Positions 33,291-41,994 are shown, numbered from the stretch's first letter. The stretch: 64,000 nucleotides of DNA from Bacillus_CJ salitolerans (GCF_042680805.1 NZ_JBHUEM010000003.1:558001-622000); one strand, 5' to 3'. Notes: a model not told the origin generated them from the letters alone. A program made the numbers and translations.

Positions 33291-35342
33291 ATGGAAATGA
33301 GTCAATATTTGGAAGTGTTTATTGAAGAAAGTAAGGAACATTTACAAGCTGTTAATGATCACCTATTAGAATTAGAGAAAAACCCTACTAATCTATCAAT
33401 TGTAAATGAAATCTTCCGATCAGCACATACGTTAAAAGGTATGTCAGCTACAATGGGTTATGAAGATTTAGCCAGCCTCACTCACCAAATGGAAAATGTA
33501 TTAGATGGAATTCGTAATAATAAAATTAATGTAACACCGGGAATTTTAGATGTAGTTTTTCAGTCTGTTGACCATTTGGAAGAAATGGTCCTATCGATTG
33601 CCTCGGGTGGGGACGGAAAAAAAGATGTAAAAGATGTTGTAGTTAAATTAAAAATGATTGAAGAAGGAAAACAGCCTCAATCAGCTAATACAACAGAGAC
33701 TAGCACAGAACAAGAAGGACAAACTAATACTGGTGCAACTTCTACCTCTGTTCCAAGTCAAGAGTATGATGAGTTTGAATTAACTGTTATTCAGCAATCT
33801 AAAGAACAAGGTTTTGAGGCGTTCGAAATTGAGGTTGAACTTAGAGAAGATTGTTTATTAAAAGCAGCTCGAGTATTTATGGTTTTTGAAATTCTTGAGC
33901 AACTTGGAGAAGTCATTAAATCTAACCCTTCAGTTGATTTACTTGAGGATGAAAAATTTGATCACCTCTTTACCGTTACGGTTGTGTCAAAGGAGACAGC
34001 AGATGACATTCAAAGTAAAGTACTAAAAGTGTCTGAAATTCATCACGTAAAGGTTCAAGCTATAAATCTAGGAAGTAATCGTTCTTCAATTTCTGAAGAT
34101 TCCAAACAAGAAGAACAAACAATTACGAAAGTTGAATCGTCTGAAGTTGTGGAGTCTACTAAAAAGCAAACTACAACTAAAGAAGCAACCGTTAGCAATA
34201 AAACGATTAGGGTAAATATTGAAAGACTGGACGTATTAATGAATCTATTTGAAGAATTAGTCATTGATAGAGGAAGATTAGAACAGATTTCTAATGAACT
34301 CAACAATGCGGAGCTTCATGAAACAGTTGAGAGAATGACTAGAATATCGGGAGACCTTCAAAATATCATTTTGAATATGAGAATGGTTCCAGTAGAAACG
34401 GTCTTTAATCGCTTCCCTAGAATGGTTCGCCAATTAGCAAGAGATTTAGGAAAACAAATTGATTTGCAGGTAGTAGGAGCTGAAACAGAGCTTGACCGAA
34501 CGGTTATCGACGAAATCGGAGATCCTCTTGTTCACTTAATTAGAAATGCATTAGATCATGGGATTGAGATGCCAGAAGTAAGAAGAAAGAATGGAAAGAA
34601 AGAAGAAGGAACTGTCATATTAAAAGCTTACCATAGTGGAAATCATGTCTTCATTGAAATTGAAGATGACGGTGGCGGAATTAGTCGTGATAAGGTTCTA
34701 AAGAAAGCAATCAGTAATGGAATCGTTTCAGAGCAAAGTGCAGCTACTTTATCTGATAAACAAGTATATGAACTTATCCTTGCATCTGGTTTTTCTACAG
34801 CTGAAACCATATCAGATATTTCAGGTCGCGGTGTAGGTCTTGATGTTGTTAAGAATACGATTGAATCACTCGGAGGTTCTATTACAATCGATTCTACTTT
34901 AGGGGAAGGCACAACGTTCTCCATTCAGCTTCCATTAACATTATCCATTATTTCAGTTATGTTAGTTGAACTACAAAGAGAAAAATTTGCGATCCCTTTA
35001 TCTTCGATTATTGAAACAGCTATTGTTAAAAAAGAAGATATCCTAAATGCACATAATCAAAAAGTAATTGATTTTAGAGGTAAAGTTGTACCTTTAGTAT
35101 ATTTAAACGATATTTTCGAAGTACCTGTTTACGAACAAGGAGATCAATTCTTATCAGTTGTCATTGTTCGTAAAGGAGATAAGATGGCAGGATTAGTTGT
35201 AGATTCCTTCATCGGACAACAAGAAGTTGTATTAAAATCACTAGGAAATTACTTAACGTCTGTATTTGCAATCTCAGGAGCAACGATTTTAGGAGATGGA
35301 CAAGTTGCTTTAATTGTGGATTGTAATGCATTAATTAAGTAA
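33291..35342 (+). CDS. cheA: Chemotaxis sensor histidine kinase CheA
   Basis: Autophosphorylates and passes phosphate to CheY and CheB under receptor control. 683 residues. The HPt domain has His46 in RSAHTLKGMSATMGY. A CheY-binding P2-like region (about 160-270) follows, then the dimerisation domain, and the ATPase has HLIRNALDHGIE, IEDDGGGI and DISGRGVGLDVVKNTIESLGG. The C-terminal CheW-like domain couples to receptors. A second ATG at 33297 is possible; MEMSQYLEVF fits the Bacillus N terminus. Confidence 0.98.
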   Translation: MEMSQYLEVFIEESKEHLQAVNDHLLELEKNPTNLSIVNEIFRSAHTLKGMSATMGYEDLASLTHQMENVLDGIRNNKINVTPGILDVVFQSVDHLEEMVLSIASGGDGKKDVKDVVVKLKMIEEGKQPQSANTTETSTEQEGQTNTGATSTSVPSQEYDEFELTVIQQSKEQGFEAFEIEVELREDCLLKAARVFMVFEILEQLGEVIKSNPSVDLLEDEKFDHLFTVTVVSKETADDIQSKVLKVSEIHHVKVQAINLGSNRSSISEDSKQEEQTITKVESSEVVESTKKQTTTKEATVSNKTIRVNIERLDVLMNLFEELVIDRGRLEQISNELNNAELHETVERMTRISGDLQNIILNMRMVPVETVFNRFPRMVRQLARDLGKQIDLQVVGAETELDRTVIDEIGDPLVHLIRNALDHGIEMPEVRRKNGKKEEGTVILKAYHSGNHVFIEIEDDGGGISRDKVLKKAISNGIVSEQSAATLSDKQVYELILASGFSTAETISDISGRGVGLDVVKNTIESLGGSITIDSTLGEGTTFSIQLPLTLSIISVMLVELQREKFAIPLSSIIETAIVKKEDILNAHNQKVIDFRGKVVPLVYLNDIFEVPVYEQGDQFLSVVIVRKGDKMAGLVVDSFIGQQEVVLKSLGNYLTSVFAISGATILGDGQVALIVDCNALIK

Positions 35343-35361
35343 ATTGAAGGGAGGATTATAA

Positions 35362-35820
35362 ATGATTGAAATGGCTCAACAAGAGATAAAAGTGATTGTA
35401 TTTCAATTATCAGATGAGGAATATGGGATACCAGTACAACAGGTAAGATCAATTGAAAAGGTACAACATATTACAAGAGTTCCTCGTACAGCGCCTTTTG
35501 TTAAAGGGGTTATAAACTTACGAGGTGTAGTTACGCCAATCATTGACTTAAGAACTCGTTTCTCACTTGGAGAGAAAGAGTATTCTGACTCTACTAGGAT
35601 CATTATTGTTGCACTTGAAAATATGGAAGTTGGGCTCATTGTTGATGCTGCAAATGACGTAATTGATATTAAAGCAGATGCAGTTGAACCACCTCCAGAG
35701 GTGGTAGGAGCAGTTGAGGCTGATTATATAAAAGGTGTCGCTAAGGTAGGGAAGCGTCTATTAATCTTATTAAATCTAGATCATGTTCTTAATTCGGACG
35801 ATTTGAAAGAAATAAAATAA
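35362..35820 (+). CDS. cheW: Chemotaxis coupling protein CheW
   Basis: Links CheA to chemoreceptors. 152 residues, a single CheW domain: VFQLSDEEYGIPVQQVRSIEKVQHITRVPRTAPFVKGVINLRGVVTPIIDLRTRFSL is diagnostic. It lies directly behind cheA with an AGGGAGGATTATAA ribosome binding site. Confidence 0.98.
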   Translation: MIEMAQQEIKVIVFQLSDEEYGIPVQQVRSIEKVQHITRVPRTAPFVKGVINLRGVVTPIIDLRTRFSLGEKEYSDSTRIIIVALENMEVGLIVDAANDVIDIKADAVEPPPEVVGAVEADYIKGVAKVGKRLLILLNLDHVLNSDDLKEIK

Positions 35821-35834
35821 AGGAAAATGTATCA

Positions 35835-36476
35835 ATGTCTTTTTTAGAGAAAATAAATTCTACACATATTGATATCCTAAAAGAGGTTGGGAATATAGGA
35901 GCAGGGCATGCAGCAACTGCTCTTTCTCGCCTGTTAAATAAAAAAATAGATATGAAGGTTCCAGATGTGAAGATTGCTTCATTTAATGAAATGATGGACT
36001 TAATTGGTGGACCTGAGAATGTCGTAGCAAGTGTATTTTTAAGGGTTGAGGGGGATGCCCCTGGGAGTATGTTCTTTATATTATCCCTTGAACAAGCCTC
36101 TCATTTTATTCAATATTTAACAAATGATCCATCTTTTTCAATGGAAATACTGCCTTATCCAGAATTAGCAACATCAGCCCTTCAGGAACTAGGTAATATC
36201 CTTTCTGGATCATATTTATCTTCCTTTTCAGATTTTACAGGGTTAAATTTATATCCATCTGTTCCGGCAATAAGTATTGATATGATTGGCGCAATTATTA
36301 GTTATGGGTTAGTTGAGCTTTCACATGAAGGTGACTTAGCCATTGTCATTGATACAGCTTTTCAAGAAGAGGATCAGCCTATAACAGATAGTGTTAAAGG
36401 TCATTTTTTCTATCTTCCAGACCCAGAATCATTTCAGAAAATATTTAAGGCACTAGGGGTACAGGATGATGAATGA
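35835..36476 (+). CDS. cheC: CheY-P phosphatase CheC
   Basis: Dephosphorylates CheY-P and pairs with CheD for adaptation. 213 residues with two pseudo-repeated active sites: LKEVGNIGAGHAATALSRLL (E-x2-N) and LQELGNILSGSYLSSFS (E-x2-N). Both keep the catalytic Glu and Asn. The 3' end overlaps cheD by 11 nt, consistent with coupled synthesis of the two partners. Confidence 0.96.
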   Translation: MSFLEKINSTHIDILKEVGNIGAGHAATALSRLLNKKIDMKVPDVKIASFNEMMDLIGGPENVVASVFLRVEGDAPGSMFFILSLEQASHFIQYLTNDPSFSMEILPYPELATSALQELGNILSGSYLSSFSDFTGLNLYPSVPAISIDMIGAIISYGLVELSHEGDLAIVIDTAFQEEDQPITDSVKGHFFYLPDPESFQKIFKALGVQDDE

Positions 36477-36966
36477 GATTTCTCAAGTTGTTAAAGTTGG
36501 AATTGCAGATATGAATATAGTTAAACCACCATGTGTTATTAGAACCTCTGGACTAGGTTCTTGTGTTGGGGTAGTCATATATGATGCAACAAACTGTATT
36601 GCTGGTATGGTGCATGTTATGTTACCAGACTCCTCTTTAACTAAAGGAGGAACTATTAATATTGCTAAATTTGCAGATACTGGAATTGAAGCATTAATTA
36701 ATTTAATCGTAAAGGCAGGAGGAAGCAGGCAATTATTAAAGGCGAAAATGGCTGGGGGTGCTCAAATGTTTCAATTTACTTCGGGGAATGAATTAATGCG
36801 AATTGGACCTAGAAATGTTGAAGCAGTTAAGAGCGAGCTAGATAAATTTAATATAAAAATAGTGGCTGAAGATACAGGTGGAAACAGTGGTCGTACAATT
36901 GAATTTAACCCATGCAACACAGAATTAACCATTAGAACCGTAAACCAGGGAGTTTCAATACTTTAA
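36466..36966 (+). CDS. cheD: Chemoreceptor glutamine deamidase CheD
   Basis: Deamidates receptor glutamines and enhances CheC activity. 166 residues (or 165 if the second ATG is used). The catalytic Cys-His-Thr set is visible in RTSGLGSCVGVVIYD and AGMVHVMLPDS. Its stop codon overlaps the start of the following membrane-protein gene (TAATG). Confidence 0.96.
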   Translation: MMNEISQVVKVGIADMNIVKPPCVIRTSGLGSCVGVVIYDATNCIAGMVHVMLPDSSLTKGGTINIAKFADTGIEALINLIVKAGGSRQLLKAKMAGGAQMFQFTSGNELMRIGPRNVEAVKSELDKFNIKIVAEDTGGNSGRTIEFNPCNTELTIRTVNQGVSIL

Positions 36967-37316
36967 TGGCTGGGACGTGGGTATTTAATTTATTTTTCGC
37001 GTTTTTTGGATTTGCCTTGGTTTTTGTCTCTTCCTTTGCCCAAAATAGCTTTTTCACTTCTGTCTATCGCGGTTTTTTTGCATCTATTTTTTTCTTCCTC
37101 ATCGCCTATTTTTTTAGATGGATGGTCTATTTTATTTTACTTGAACCACAGAGCAATGCAGATAAGCATGATGATAGTGATGTTGAATTAGATTCTGAAA
37201 CGAATGAGAATCTAAGAGAAAACGAACATGTATATCAAGCTCCAGAGGCTTTAAGTGATGATGAAGCAAAGCTTGCTTCTCAATATATAAAAGAGTTACT
37301 TAACGAAAAGGATTAA
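36966..37316 (+). CDS. Unknown small membrane protein between cheD and sigD
   Basis: 116 residues that I cannot assign to a named family. The first 60 residues are very rich in Phe and form two predicted membrane helices (about 5-27 and 35-58). They are followed by an acidic, soluble tail (DKHDDSDVELDSETNENLRENEH) and a conserved-looking end, SDDEAKLASQYIKELLNEKD. The start codon overlaps the cheD stop, so it is translationally coupled to the chemotaxis genes. B. subtilis has no gene here as far as I recall. A motility role is inferred from position only. Confidence 0.75.
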   Translation: MAGTWVFNLFFAFFGFALVFVSSFAQNSFFTSVYRGFFASIFFFLIAYFFRWMVYFILLEPQSNADKHDDSDVELDSETNENLRENEHVYQAPEALSDDEAKLASQYIKELLNEKD

Positions 37317-37339
37317 ATTCTAAACGTACGTGAAGAATT

Positions 37340-37367
37340 TTGATTATTATGGTGGATAATGTATAGT
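37340..37367 (+). promoter_or_regulatory. Candidate internal SigA promoter for sigD
   Basis: TTGATT (37340-37345), 16-nt spacer, TATAGT (37362-37367), in the 108-nt gap before sigD, one of the longest gaps within the operon. It could supply basal SigD independently of the distal fla promoter. Confidence 0.4.
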
Positions 37368-37424
37368 AAGATATGGCTTCACTGATAAAGAGAGATCTAT
37401 ACCGGCATGAAGAGGAGGATTGTT

Positions 37425-38195
37425 ATGACTCAAATTACTTCAAATGAGGATCAAGTATACTGGCAAAAATGGGTAGATACGCGTGATTCTCATGCTGGTG
37501 ACTCATTGATGAGGATATATATGCCACTTGTTCATTATCACGTCCAACGAATTGCTGTTGGACTACCCAAAAATGTTAGTAAGGATGAGTTAATCAGTCT
37601 CGGTATGTTAGGGTTATATGATGCGCTTGAAAAGTTTGATCCTTCTCGAGACCTGAAATTTGATACGTATGCTTCATTTCGGATTCGAGGAGCTATTATT
37701 GATGGTTTAAGGAAAGAAGATTGGCTTCCTAGAAGTTCAAGAGAGAAGACGAAAAGAGTAGATTCAGTCATTGAAAAGCTTGAACAAAAGTATATGCGGA
37801 CGGTGACAGCAAAGGAAATTGGCGAAGAACTTGGGATGTCAGAAGATGAAGTAAATCAGACGGTTACAGAAGGATTTTTCGCGAATATTCTTTCGCTTGA
37901 TGATGGTCTAAAAGAAACTGATGAATCAAAGGATGCCCCAAAGTTTACAATTAAAGATGAAAAAACCCTTACACCTGAAGAAAAAATGTTAAAGGATGAA
38001 ATGATTAAAAAACTTGTGACAGGGATTGAACAACTCAATGAAAAAGAACAATTAGTCATTAGTCTGTTTTACAAGGAAGAACTAACTTTAACAGAGATTG
38101 GAAGCGTTATGGGGTTATCAACTTCAAGAATTTCACAAATTCACTCAAAAGCTTTATTTAAAATGAAAAAAATATTAGATCATTTATATTCATAA
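37425..38195 (+). CDS. sigD: RNA polymerase sigma factor SigD (FliA family)
   Basis: Sigma 28-type factor for flagellin, motor, chemotaxis and autolysin genes. 256 residues from ATG 37425, which follows AGGAGG (37413-37418) by 6 nt; the ATG at 37407 contains that site and is rejected. Region 2 runs from YMPLVHYHVQRIA through LGLYDALEKFDPSRDLKFDTYASFRIRGAIIDGLRKEDWLPRSSRE. Region 4 includes LNEKEQLVISLFYKEELTLTEIGSVMGLSTSRISQIHSKAL. FlgM, its anti-sigma factor, is not encoded in this window. Confidence 0.97.
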   Translation: MTQITSNEDQVYWQKWVDTRDSHAGDSLMRIYMPLVHYHVQRIAVGLPKNVSKDELISLGMLGLYDALEKFDPSRDLKFDTYASFRIRGAIIDGLRKEDWLPRSSREKTKRVDSVIEKLEQKYMRTVTAKEIGEELGMSEDEVNQTVTEGFFANILSLDDGLKETDESKDAPKFTIKDEKTLTPEEKMLKDEMIKKLVTGIEQLNEKEQLVISLFYKEELTLTEIGSVMGLSTSRISQIHSKALFKMKKILDHLYS

Positions 38196-38268
38196 ATTGT
38201 GATAATTCATCTAATGTTTTAGCATATAGTGATGTTAAGATCATTACTATTCAATTAAAAGGAAGTGA

Positions 38269-38583
38269 ATGAAATTGAGTTTGAAATTAGTTGAGCTTCA
38301 GGTAGCGCTTCCAAGAACACAAATTGTAGGGAAAATTCACGATCAAATGGAACATCGTGGCCAAGTCATGCAGGAAAATATAGTGGCTTCAAAATTGAAA
38401 GAAGAAGATCGAAAGCGAAAGCAAGTACAAAAGAATGACCAAAAAGAAAAATCATCTTTAAAATCTGAGGATGGCACATCAAATTCCACTCATTATCTTC
38501 CTTTAGAAGCAGAGGACAAGAAGCAAGTCTTTCAAAAACAACAGCACCCTTATAAAGGGAAATCGATTGATATAAGTGGGTAA
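38269..38583 (+). CDS. Unknown small hydrophilic protein between sigD and swrB-like gene
   Basis: 104 residues with no family I can name. It begins LKLVELQVALPRTQIVGKIHDQMEHRGQVMQEN. It then becomes a charged region rich in K, E, Q and D (about 45-80) and ends YKGKSIDISG. There is no membrane segment or Cys. The start could be ATG 38269 (3 nt from GGAAG) or TTG 38275 (9 nt; MSLKLVELQVALPRT), and the latter looks better placed. Its position between sigD and the swrB-like gene suggests a motility-linked role; this is inference. Confidence 0.72.
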   Translation: MKLSLKLVELQVALPRTQIVGKIHDQMEHRGQVMQENIVASKLKEEDRKRKQVQKNDQKEKSSLKSEDGTSNSTHYLPLEAEDKKQVFQKQQHPYKGKSIDISG

Positions 38584-38592
38584 GGAGTGTTT

Positions 38593-39123
38593 ATGAATAC
38601 TTTTTTACTAGTTATTAGTTTCATCCTTCATGCAATTTCTTTCTTAATCATTGTCCTTCTATTTTACAAATTAGAGCAGACTAAAAGTATAGAACGAAAG
38701 CAAGAGGCCATGATGAAAGATATGGAAAACTTGCTTTCTTCGTATGTAATGGAGATGAAAGAAGAAAACGAGACGTTTCTAAGGATGGTTAGTCAAGAAA
38801 ATCATCAAAACGCAAATAACTATCTCCAATCGGCTAAGCCCCCTATTGTTCAAGAGCAGGAAACTGTTCTATCAAAAATCGACCAGACAGAACAGCAGCT
38901 TTCGAATGAGGTTCTCCAAGACCTACTTCCTAAATATGAACAAGAGGCAAATACCCTCTTGCAAGCTGTACAAGAGTCAAAGGAAATTGATAGAATCAAT
39001 AAACTTCCTATTCAAGAACAAGCAAAAATCTTACATAACCAAGGGCTTTCTATTGAGGAAATTGCAAAGAAACTGAGCAAAGGAAAGACCGAAATTGAGC
39101 TTTACTTAAAATTCTATTCCTAG
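38593..39123 (+). CDS. SwrB (YlxL)-like swarming motility protein
   Basis: 176 residues from ATG 38593, 5 nt after AAGGAG; a GTG at 38587 overlaps that site. One N-terminal membrane helix (about 4-25, FLLVISFILHAISFLIIVLLF), a coiled coil (about 26-120) and a C-terminal helix-turn-helix-like segment (AKILHNQGLSIEEIAKKLSKGKTEIELYLKFYS). This is the architecture and location of B. subtilis SwrB, which promotes basal-body completion and SigD activity. Sequence identity is too low for me to be certain by eye. Last gene of the fla/che operon. Confidence 0.8.
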   Translation: MNTFLLVISFILHAISFLIIVLLFYKLEQTKSIERKQEAMMKDMENLLSSYVMEMKEENETFLRMVSQENHQNANNYLQSAKPPIVQEQETVLSKIDQTEQQLSNEVLQDLLPKYEQEANTLLQAVQESKEIDRINKLPIQEQAKILHNQGLSIEEIAKKLSKGKTEIELYLKFYS

Positions 39124-39138
39124 TTTGATAAATCTAGC

Positions 39139-39167
39139 TTGATTATGGGTTTTTGTTATGTTATATT
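39139..39167 (+). promoter_or_regulatory. SigA promoter of rpsB
   Basis: TTGATT (39139-39144), 17-nt spacer, TATATT (39162-39167), about 115 nt upstream of rpsB. The leader it would produce contains the hairpin at 39199-39236. Confidence 0.65.
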
Positions 39168-39198
39168 ATTTCTTGGTGTTAATTACACACGCTTATTG

Positions 39199-39236
39199 AT
39201 TTGGACAAAGGTGCTGCCATGCAGTCTTGTTCAAAT
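39199..39236 (+). promoter_or_regulatory. Structured 5' leader of rpsB (candidate S2 autoregulatory element)
   Basis: Outer 10-bp stem ATTTGGACAA (39199-39208) with TTGTTCAAAT (39227-39236), one G-U pair. It encloses an asymmetric internal loop and CTGC/GCAG with a 3-nt loop (about 39214-39224). It is located between the promoter and the start codon, as ribosomal-protein leaders usually are. I cannot confirm that it matches a described S2 leader. Confidence 0.5.
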
Positions 39237-39282
39237 ATGATATAGGCGGAGGAACAAAAAACCATTTAGGAGGAAACACAAC

Positions 39283-39990
39283 ATGTCAGTAATCTCAATG
39301 AAGCAATTGCTTGAAGCTGGTGTTCACTTCGGTCACCAAACTCGCCGTTGGAACCCAAAAATGAAGAAGTACATTTTCACAGAGCGTAACGGGATTTATA
39401 TTATCGATCTTCAAAAAACTGTGAAAAAAGTTGAAGAAGCTTATAACTTTGTTAAAGAACTAGCTGCAAACGGTGGAACTATGCTATTTGTTGGTACAAA
39501 AAAGCAAGCACAAGATGCTGTTAAAGAAGAAGCAGAGCGCGCAGGTATGTACTATGTGAACCAACGTTGGTTAGGTGGTACTCTAACAAACTTTGAAACA
39601 ATTCAAAAGCGTATTAAGCGTCTTCGTGACATCGAAAAAATGCAAGAAGATGGAACTTTTGAAGTTCTTCCAAAGAAAGAAGTTATTAACTTAAAGAAGG
39701 AATTAGAGCGTCTTGAAAAATTCCTAGGCGGAATTAAAGACATGAAGCAAATTCCTGATGCACTATTTATTATCGATCCTCGTAAAGAGCGTATCGCAGT
39801 TGCAGAAGCACACAAATTAAACATTCCAATCGTAGGTATCGTTGATACAAACTGTGATCCGGATGAAATTGATGTAGTTATCCCTGCAAACGATGATGCG
39901 ATTCGTGCTGTTAAGCTACTAACTGCAAAGATTGCTGATGCAATCCTTGAAGCTAAACAAGGTGAAGAGACAGCTACAACAACTGCTTAA
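39283..39990 (+). CDS. rpsB: 30S ribosomal protein S2
   Basis: Small-subunit protein, 235 residues. MSVISMKQLLEAGVHFGHQTRRWNPKMKKYIF, LFVGTKKQAQDAV, RWLGGTLTNF and PDALFIIDPRKERIAVAEAHKLNIPIVGIVDTNCDPD are family signatures. The coiled-coil insertion (about 105-145) is present. A strong ribosome binding site (TTAGGAGGAAACACAAC) and codon usage biased to highly expressed codons fit its role. It is followed by a terminator and then tsf. Confidence 0.99.
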   Translation: MSVISMKQLLEAGVHFGHQTRRWNPKMKKYIFTERNGIYIIDLQKTVKKVEEAYNFVKELAANGGTMLFVGTKKQAQDAVKEEAERAGMYYVNQRWLGGTLTNFETIQKRIKRLRDIEKMQEDGTFEVLPKKEVINLKKELERLEKFLGGIKDMKQIPDALFIIDPRKERIAVAEAHKLNIPIVGIVDTNCDPDEIDVVIPANDDAIRAVKLLTAKIADAILEAKQGEETATTTA

Positions 39991-39999
39991 GTTTATGTG

Positions 40000-40040
40000 A
40001 AGGTGATAAGAGGGATGAAAGCCTTTTTATCACCTTTTTT
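40000..40040 (+). terminator. Terminator between rpsB and tsf
   Basis: Stem AAGGTGATAA (40000-40009) with TTATCACCTT (40027-40036), extended by AGG/CCT inside, followed by T6. It may set the S2:EF-Ts ratio by partial read-through. Confidence 0.85.
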
Positions 40041-40071
40041 AAGGAAAGATATAAGATTTAATTTATTTATA

Positions 40072-40098
40072 TTCGGCTATATTAATAAATAGCCCGAA
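40072..40098 (+). other. Hairpin in the rpsB-tsf gap
   Basis: TTCGGCTAT (40072-40080) pairs with ATAGCCCGAA (40089-40098) with one bulged base. No T run; a possible leader structure or mRNA stabiliser for tsf. Confidence 0.4.
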
Positions 40099-40144
40099 CA
40101 ACTTTGTACATATTGCTTATGTTAATTAAAAGGAGGAAATAACA

Positions 40145-41026
40145 ATGGCTATCACAGCTCAAATGGTAAAGGAACTTCGTGAAAAAACTGGTGCTGGAAT
40201 GATGGATTGTAAGAAGGCATTAACAGAAACTGATGGAGATATGGAAAAGGCAGTTGATTTCCTACGTGAAAAAGGAATTGCAAAGGCTGCTAAAAAGTCG
40301 GACCGTATCGCTGCTGAAGGTACATCATATATCGAGGTGATGGGGAATGAAGCGGTCATTTTAGAAGTAAACTCTGAAACAGACTTCGTTGCAAAAAATG
40401 AAGGCTTTCAAACATTAACAAAAGAATTAGCTTCACATATATTAAAGAATAAGCCGGCTACTGCTGAAGACGCTTTAGAACAAAAAATGGACAATGGTGC
40501 AACTGTATCTGAACATATTAACTCTGCTATTGCTAAAATTGGTGAAAAGTTAACACTTCGCCGTTTCACTGTGGCAACTAAAGGTGACAATGATGCATTT
40601 GGCGCCTACTTACACATGGGTGGACGTATTGGTGTGTTAACAGTTCTTGAAGGAACAACTGATGAGTCAGTTGCTAAAGATGTAGCGATGCACATTGCAG
40701 CTGTAAATCCAAAATATATTGACCGTGATGCTGTAACACAAGAAGAGATTGATCGTGAGCGTGAAGTACTTACTCAACAAGCTTTAAACGAAGGTAAACC
40801 AGAAAATATTGTAGCTAAAATGGTAGAAGGACGCCTTGGAAAGTACTTTGAAGAAATCTGCTTATTAGACCAAAGTTTCGTAAAGGATCCTGACCAAAAG
40901 GTTCGCAAATTTGTTGAGAGCAAAGGTGCTACAGTAAAAAGCTTTGTTCGTTACGAAGTTGGTGAAGGTATCGAAAAGCGTCAAGACAACTTCGCTGAAG
41001 AAGTAATGAGTCAAGTAAACAAGTAA
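40145..41026 (+). CDS. tsf: Elongation factor Ts
   Basis: Guanine-nucleotide exchange factor for EF-Tu. 293 residues: N-terminal UBA-like domain (MAITAQMVKELREKTGAGMMDCKKALTETDGDMEKAVDFLREKG), the core with NSETDFVAKNEGF that contacts EF-Tu, and the C-terminal module (LLDQSFVKDPDQKV). Ribosome binding site AAAGGAGGAAATAACA. Codon usage resembles rpsB. Confidence 0.99.
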   Translation: MAITAQMVKELREKTGAGMMDCKKALTETDGDMEKAVDFLREKGIAKAAKKSDRIAAEGTSYIEVMGNEAVILEVNSETDFVAKNEGFQTLTKELASHILKNKPATAEDALEQKMDNGATVSEHINSAIAKIGEKLTLRRFTVATKGDNDAFGAYLHMGGRIGVLTVLEGTTDESVAKDVAMHIAAVNPKYIDRDAVTQEEIDREREVLTQQALNEGKPENIVAKMVEGRLGKYFEEICLLDQSFVKDPDQKVRKFVESKGATVKSFVRYEVGEGIEKRQDNFAEEVMSQVNK

Positions 41027-41168
41027 AATAAAACAGCAAAAGATGCTTGTTGCCTTATAGATAATTATTTAATTATCAATAGCCCCTATTATGTAATAGA
41101 ATTTTACCCTCATGGGATGAATGGGTTATTGGGTAAACTAGTCACTAATGCTAGAAAAACAAAAAGAT
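41027..41168 (+). other. Structured non-coding part of the tsf-pyrH gap
   Basis: No gene. Visible dyads are CTATTA/TAATAG (about 41088-41101) and TTTACCC (41103-41109) with GGGTAAA (about 41134-41140), the latter enclosing a CCC-tcat-GGG mini-hairpin. Neither has a T run. This may be 3' UTR of tsf or leader of pyrH. Confidence 0.3.
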
Positions 41169-41196
41169 AGGGGACACAATTGTGTTCCCTCTTTTT
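41169..41196 (+). terminator. Terminator upstream of pyrH
   Basis: Nearly palindromic AGGGGACACAAT/TGTGTTCCCT (41169-41190) with one G-U pair, followed by T5. It ends the tsf transcript about 75 nt before pyrH. Confidence 0.85.
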
Positions 41197-41269
41197 AAAG
41201 CATCTAATGGCGTATATAAAGCGAACATATATTAAGTGTTAATAATTTACTTGTTTACAGGAGGTAACG

Positions 41270-41992
41270 ATGAGTACTGCAAAATATAAGCGGGTAGTAT
41301 TAAAGCTAAGTGGAGAGGCTTTAGCAGGTGAGCAAGGATTTGGAATTACCCCATCTATTATTCAATCCATTGCAAAACAAGTTAAGGAGATTGCCCTGAT
41401 GGGTGTTGAGGTCGCCGTAGTTGTTGGTGGTGGAAATATATGGCGTGGTAAAGCTGGAAGTGATATGGGGATGGATCGAGCAACAGCAGATTATATGGGA
41501 ATGCTTGCAACCGTAATGAACTCTTTAGCATTGCAAGACAGCCTAGAGAATCTAGGTATTCAAACACGAGTACAAACATCAATAGAAATGCGACAAGTCG
41601 CTGAGCCATACATACGTAGAAAAGCAATTAGACATCTCGAAAAAAAACGTGTTGTTATTTTTGCAGCTGGAACGGGTAATCCTTATTTCTCAACTGATAC
41701 TACTGCTGCTTTACGTGCAGCTGAAATAGAGGCAGAAGTGATTTTGATGGCAAAAAATAATGTGGATGGTGTTTATAGTGCTGACCCATCTATTGATAAA
41801 AATGCGGTAAAATACGAGAGCTTGTCATACTTAGATGTCTTGAAAGAAGGACTAGCTGTAATGGATTCTACTGCTTCATCACTGTGTATGGACAATGATA
41901 TTCCTTTAATTGTTTTCTCTATTATGGAAGAAGGTAACATTATGCGTGCTGTTTTAGGTGAAAATATTGGAACTTTAGTGAGGGGGAAATAA
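41270..41992 (+). CDS. pyrH: Uridylate kinase
   Basis: Phosphorylates UMP to UDP with ATP, as a hexamer of the amino-acid-kinase fold; GTP-activated and UTP-inhibited in bacteria. 240 residues: VVLKLSGEALAGEQGFGI at the N terminus, VVVGGGNIWRGKAG, MDRATADYMGMLATVMNSLALQD, and GTGNPYFSTDTTAALRAAEI. Ribosome binding site AGGAGGTAACG. frr follows after 2 nt. Confidence 0.99.
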   Translation: MSTAKYKRVVLKLSGEALAGEQGFGITPSIIQSIAKQVKEIALMGVEVAVVVGGGNIWRGKAGSDMGMDRATADYMGMLATVMNSLALQDSLENLGIQTRVQTSIEMRQVAEPYIRRKAIRHLEKKRVVIFAAGTGNPYFSTDTTAALRAAEIEAEVILMAKNNVDGVYSADPSIDKNAVKYESLSYLDVLKEGLAVMDSTASSLCMDNDIPLIVFSIMEEGNIMRAVLGENIGTLVRGK

Positions 41993-41994
41993 CA

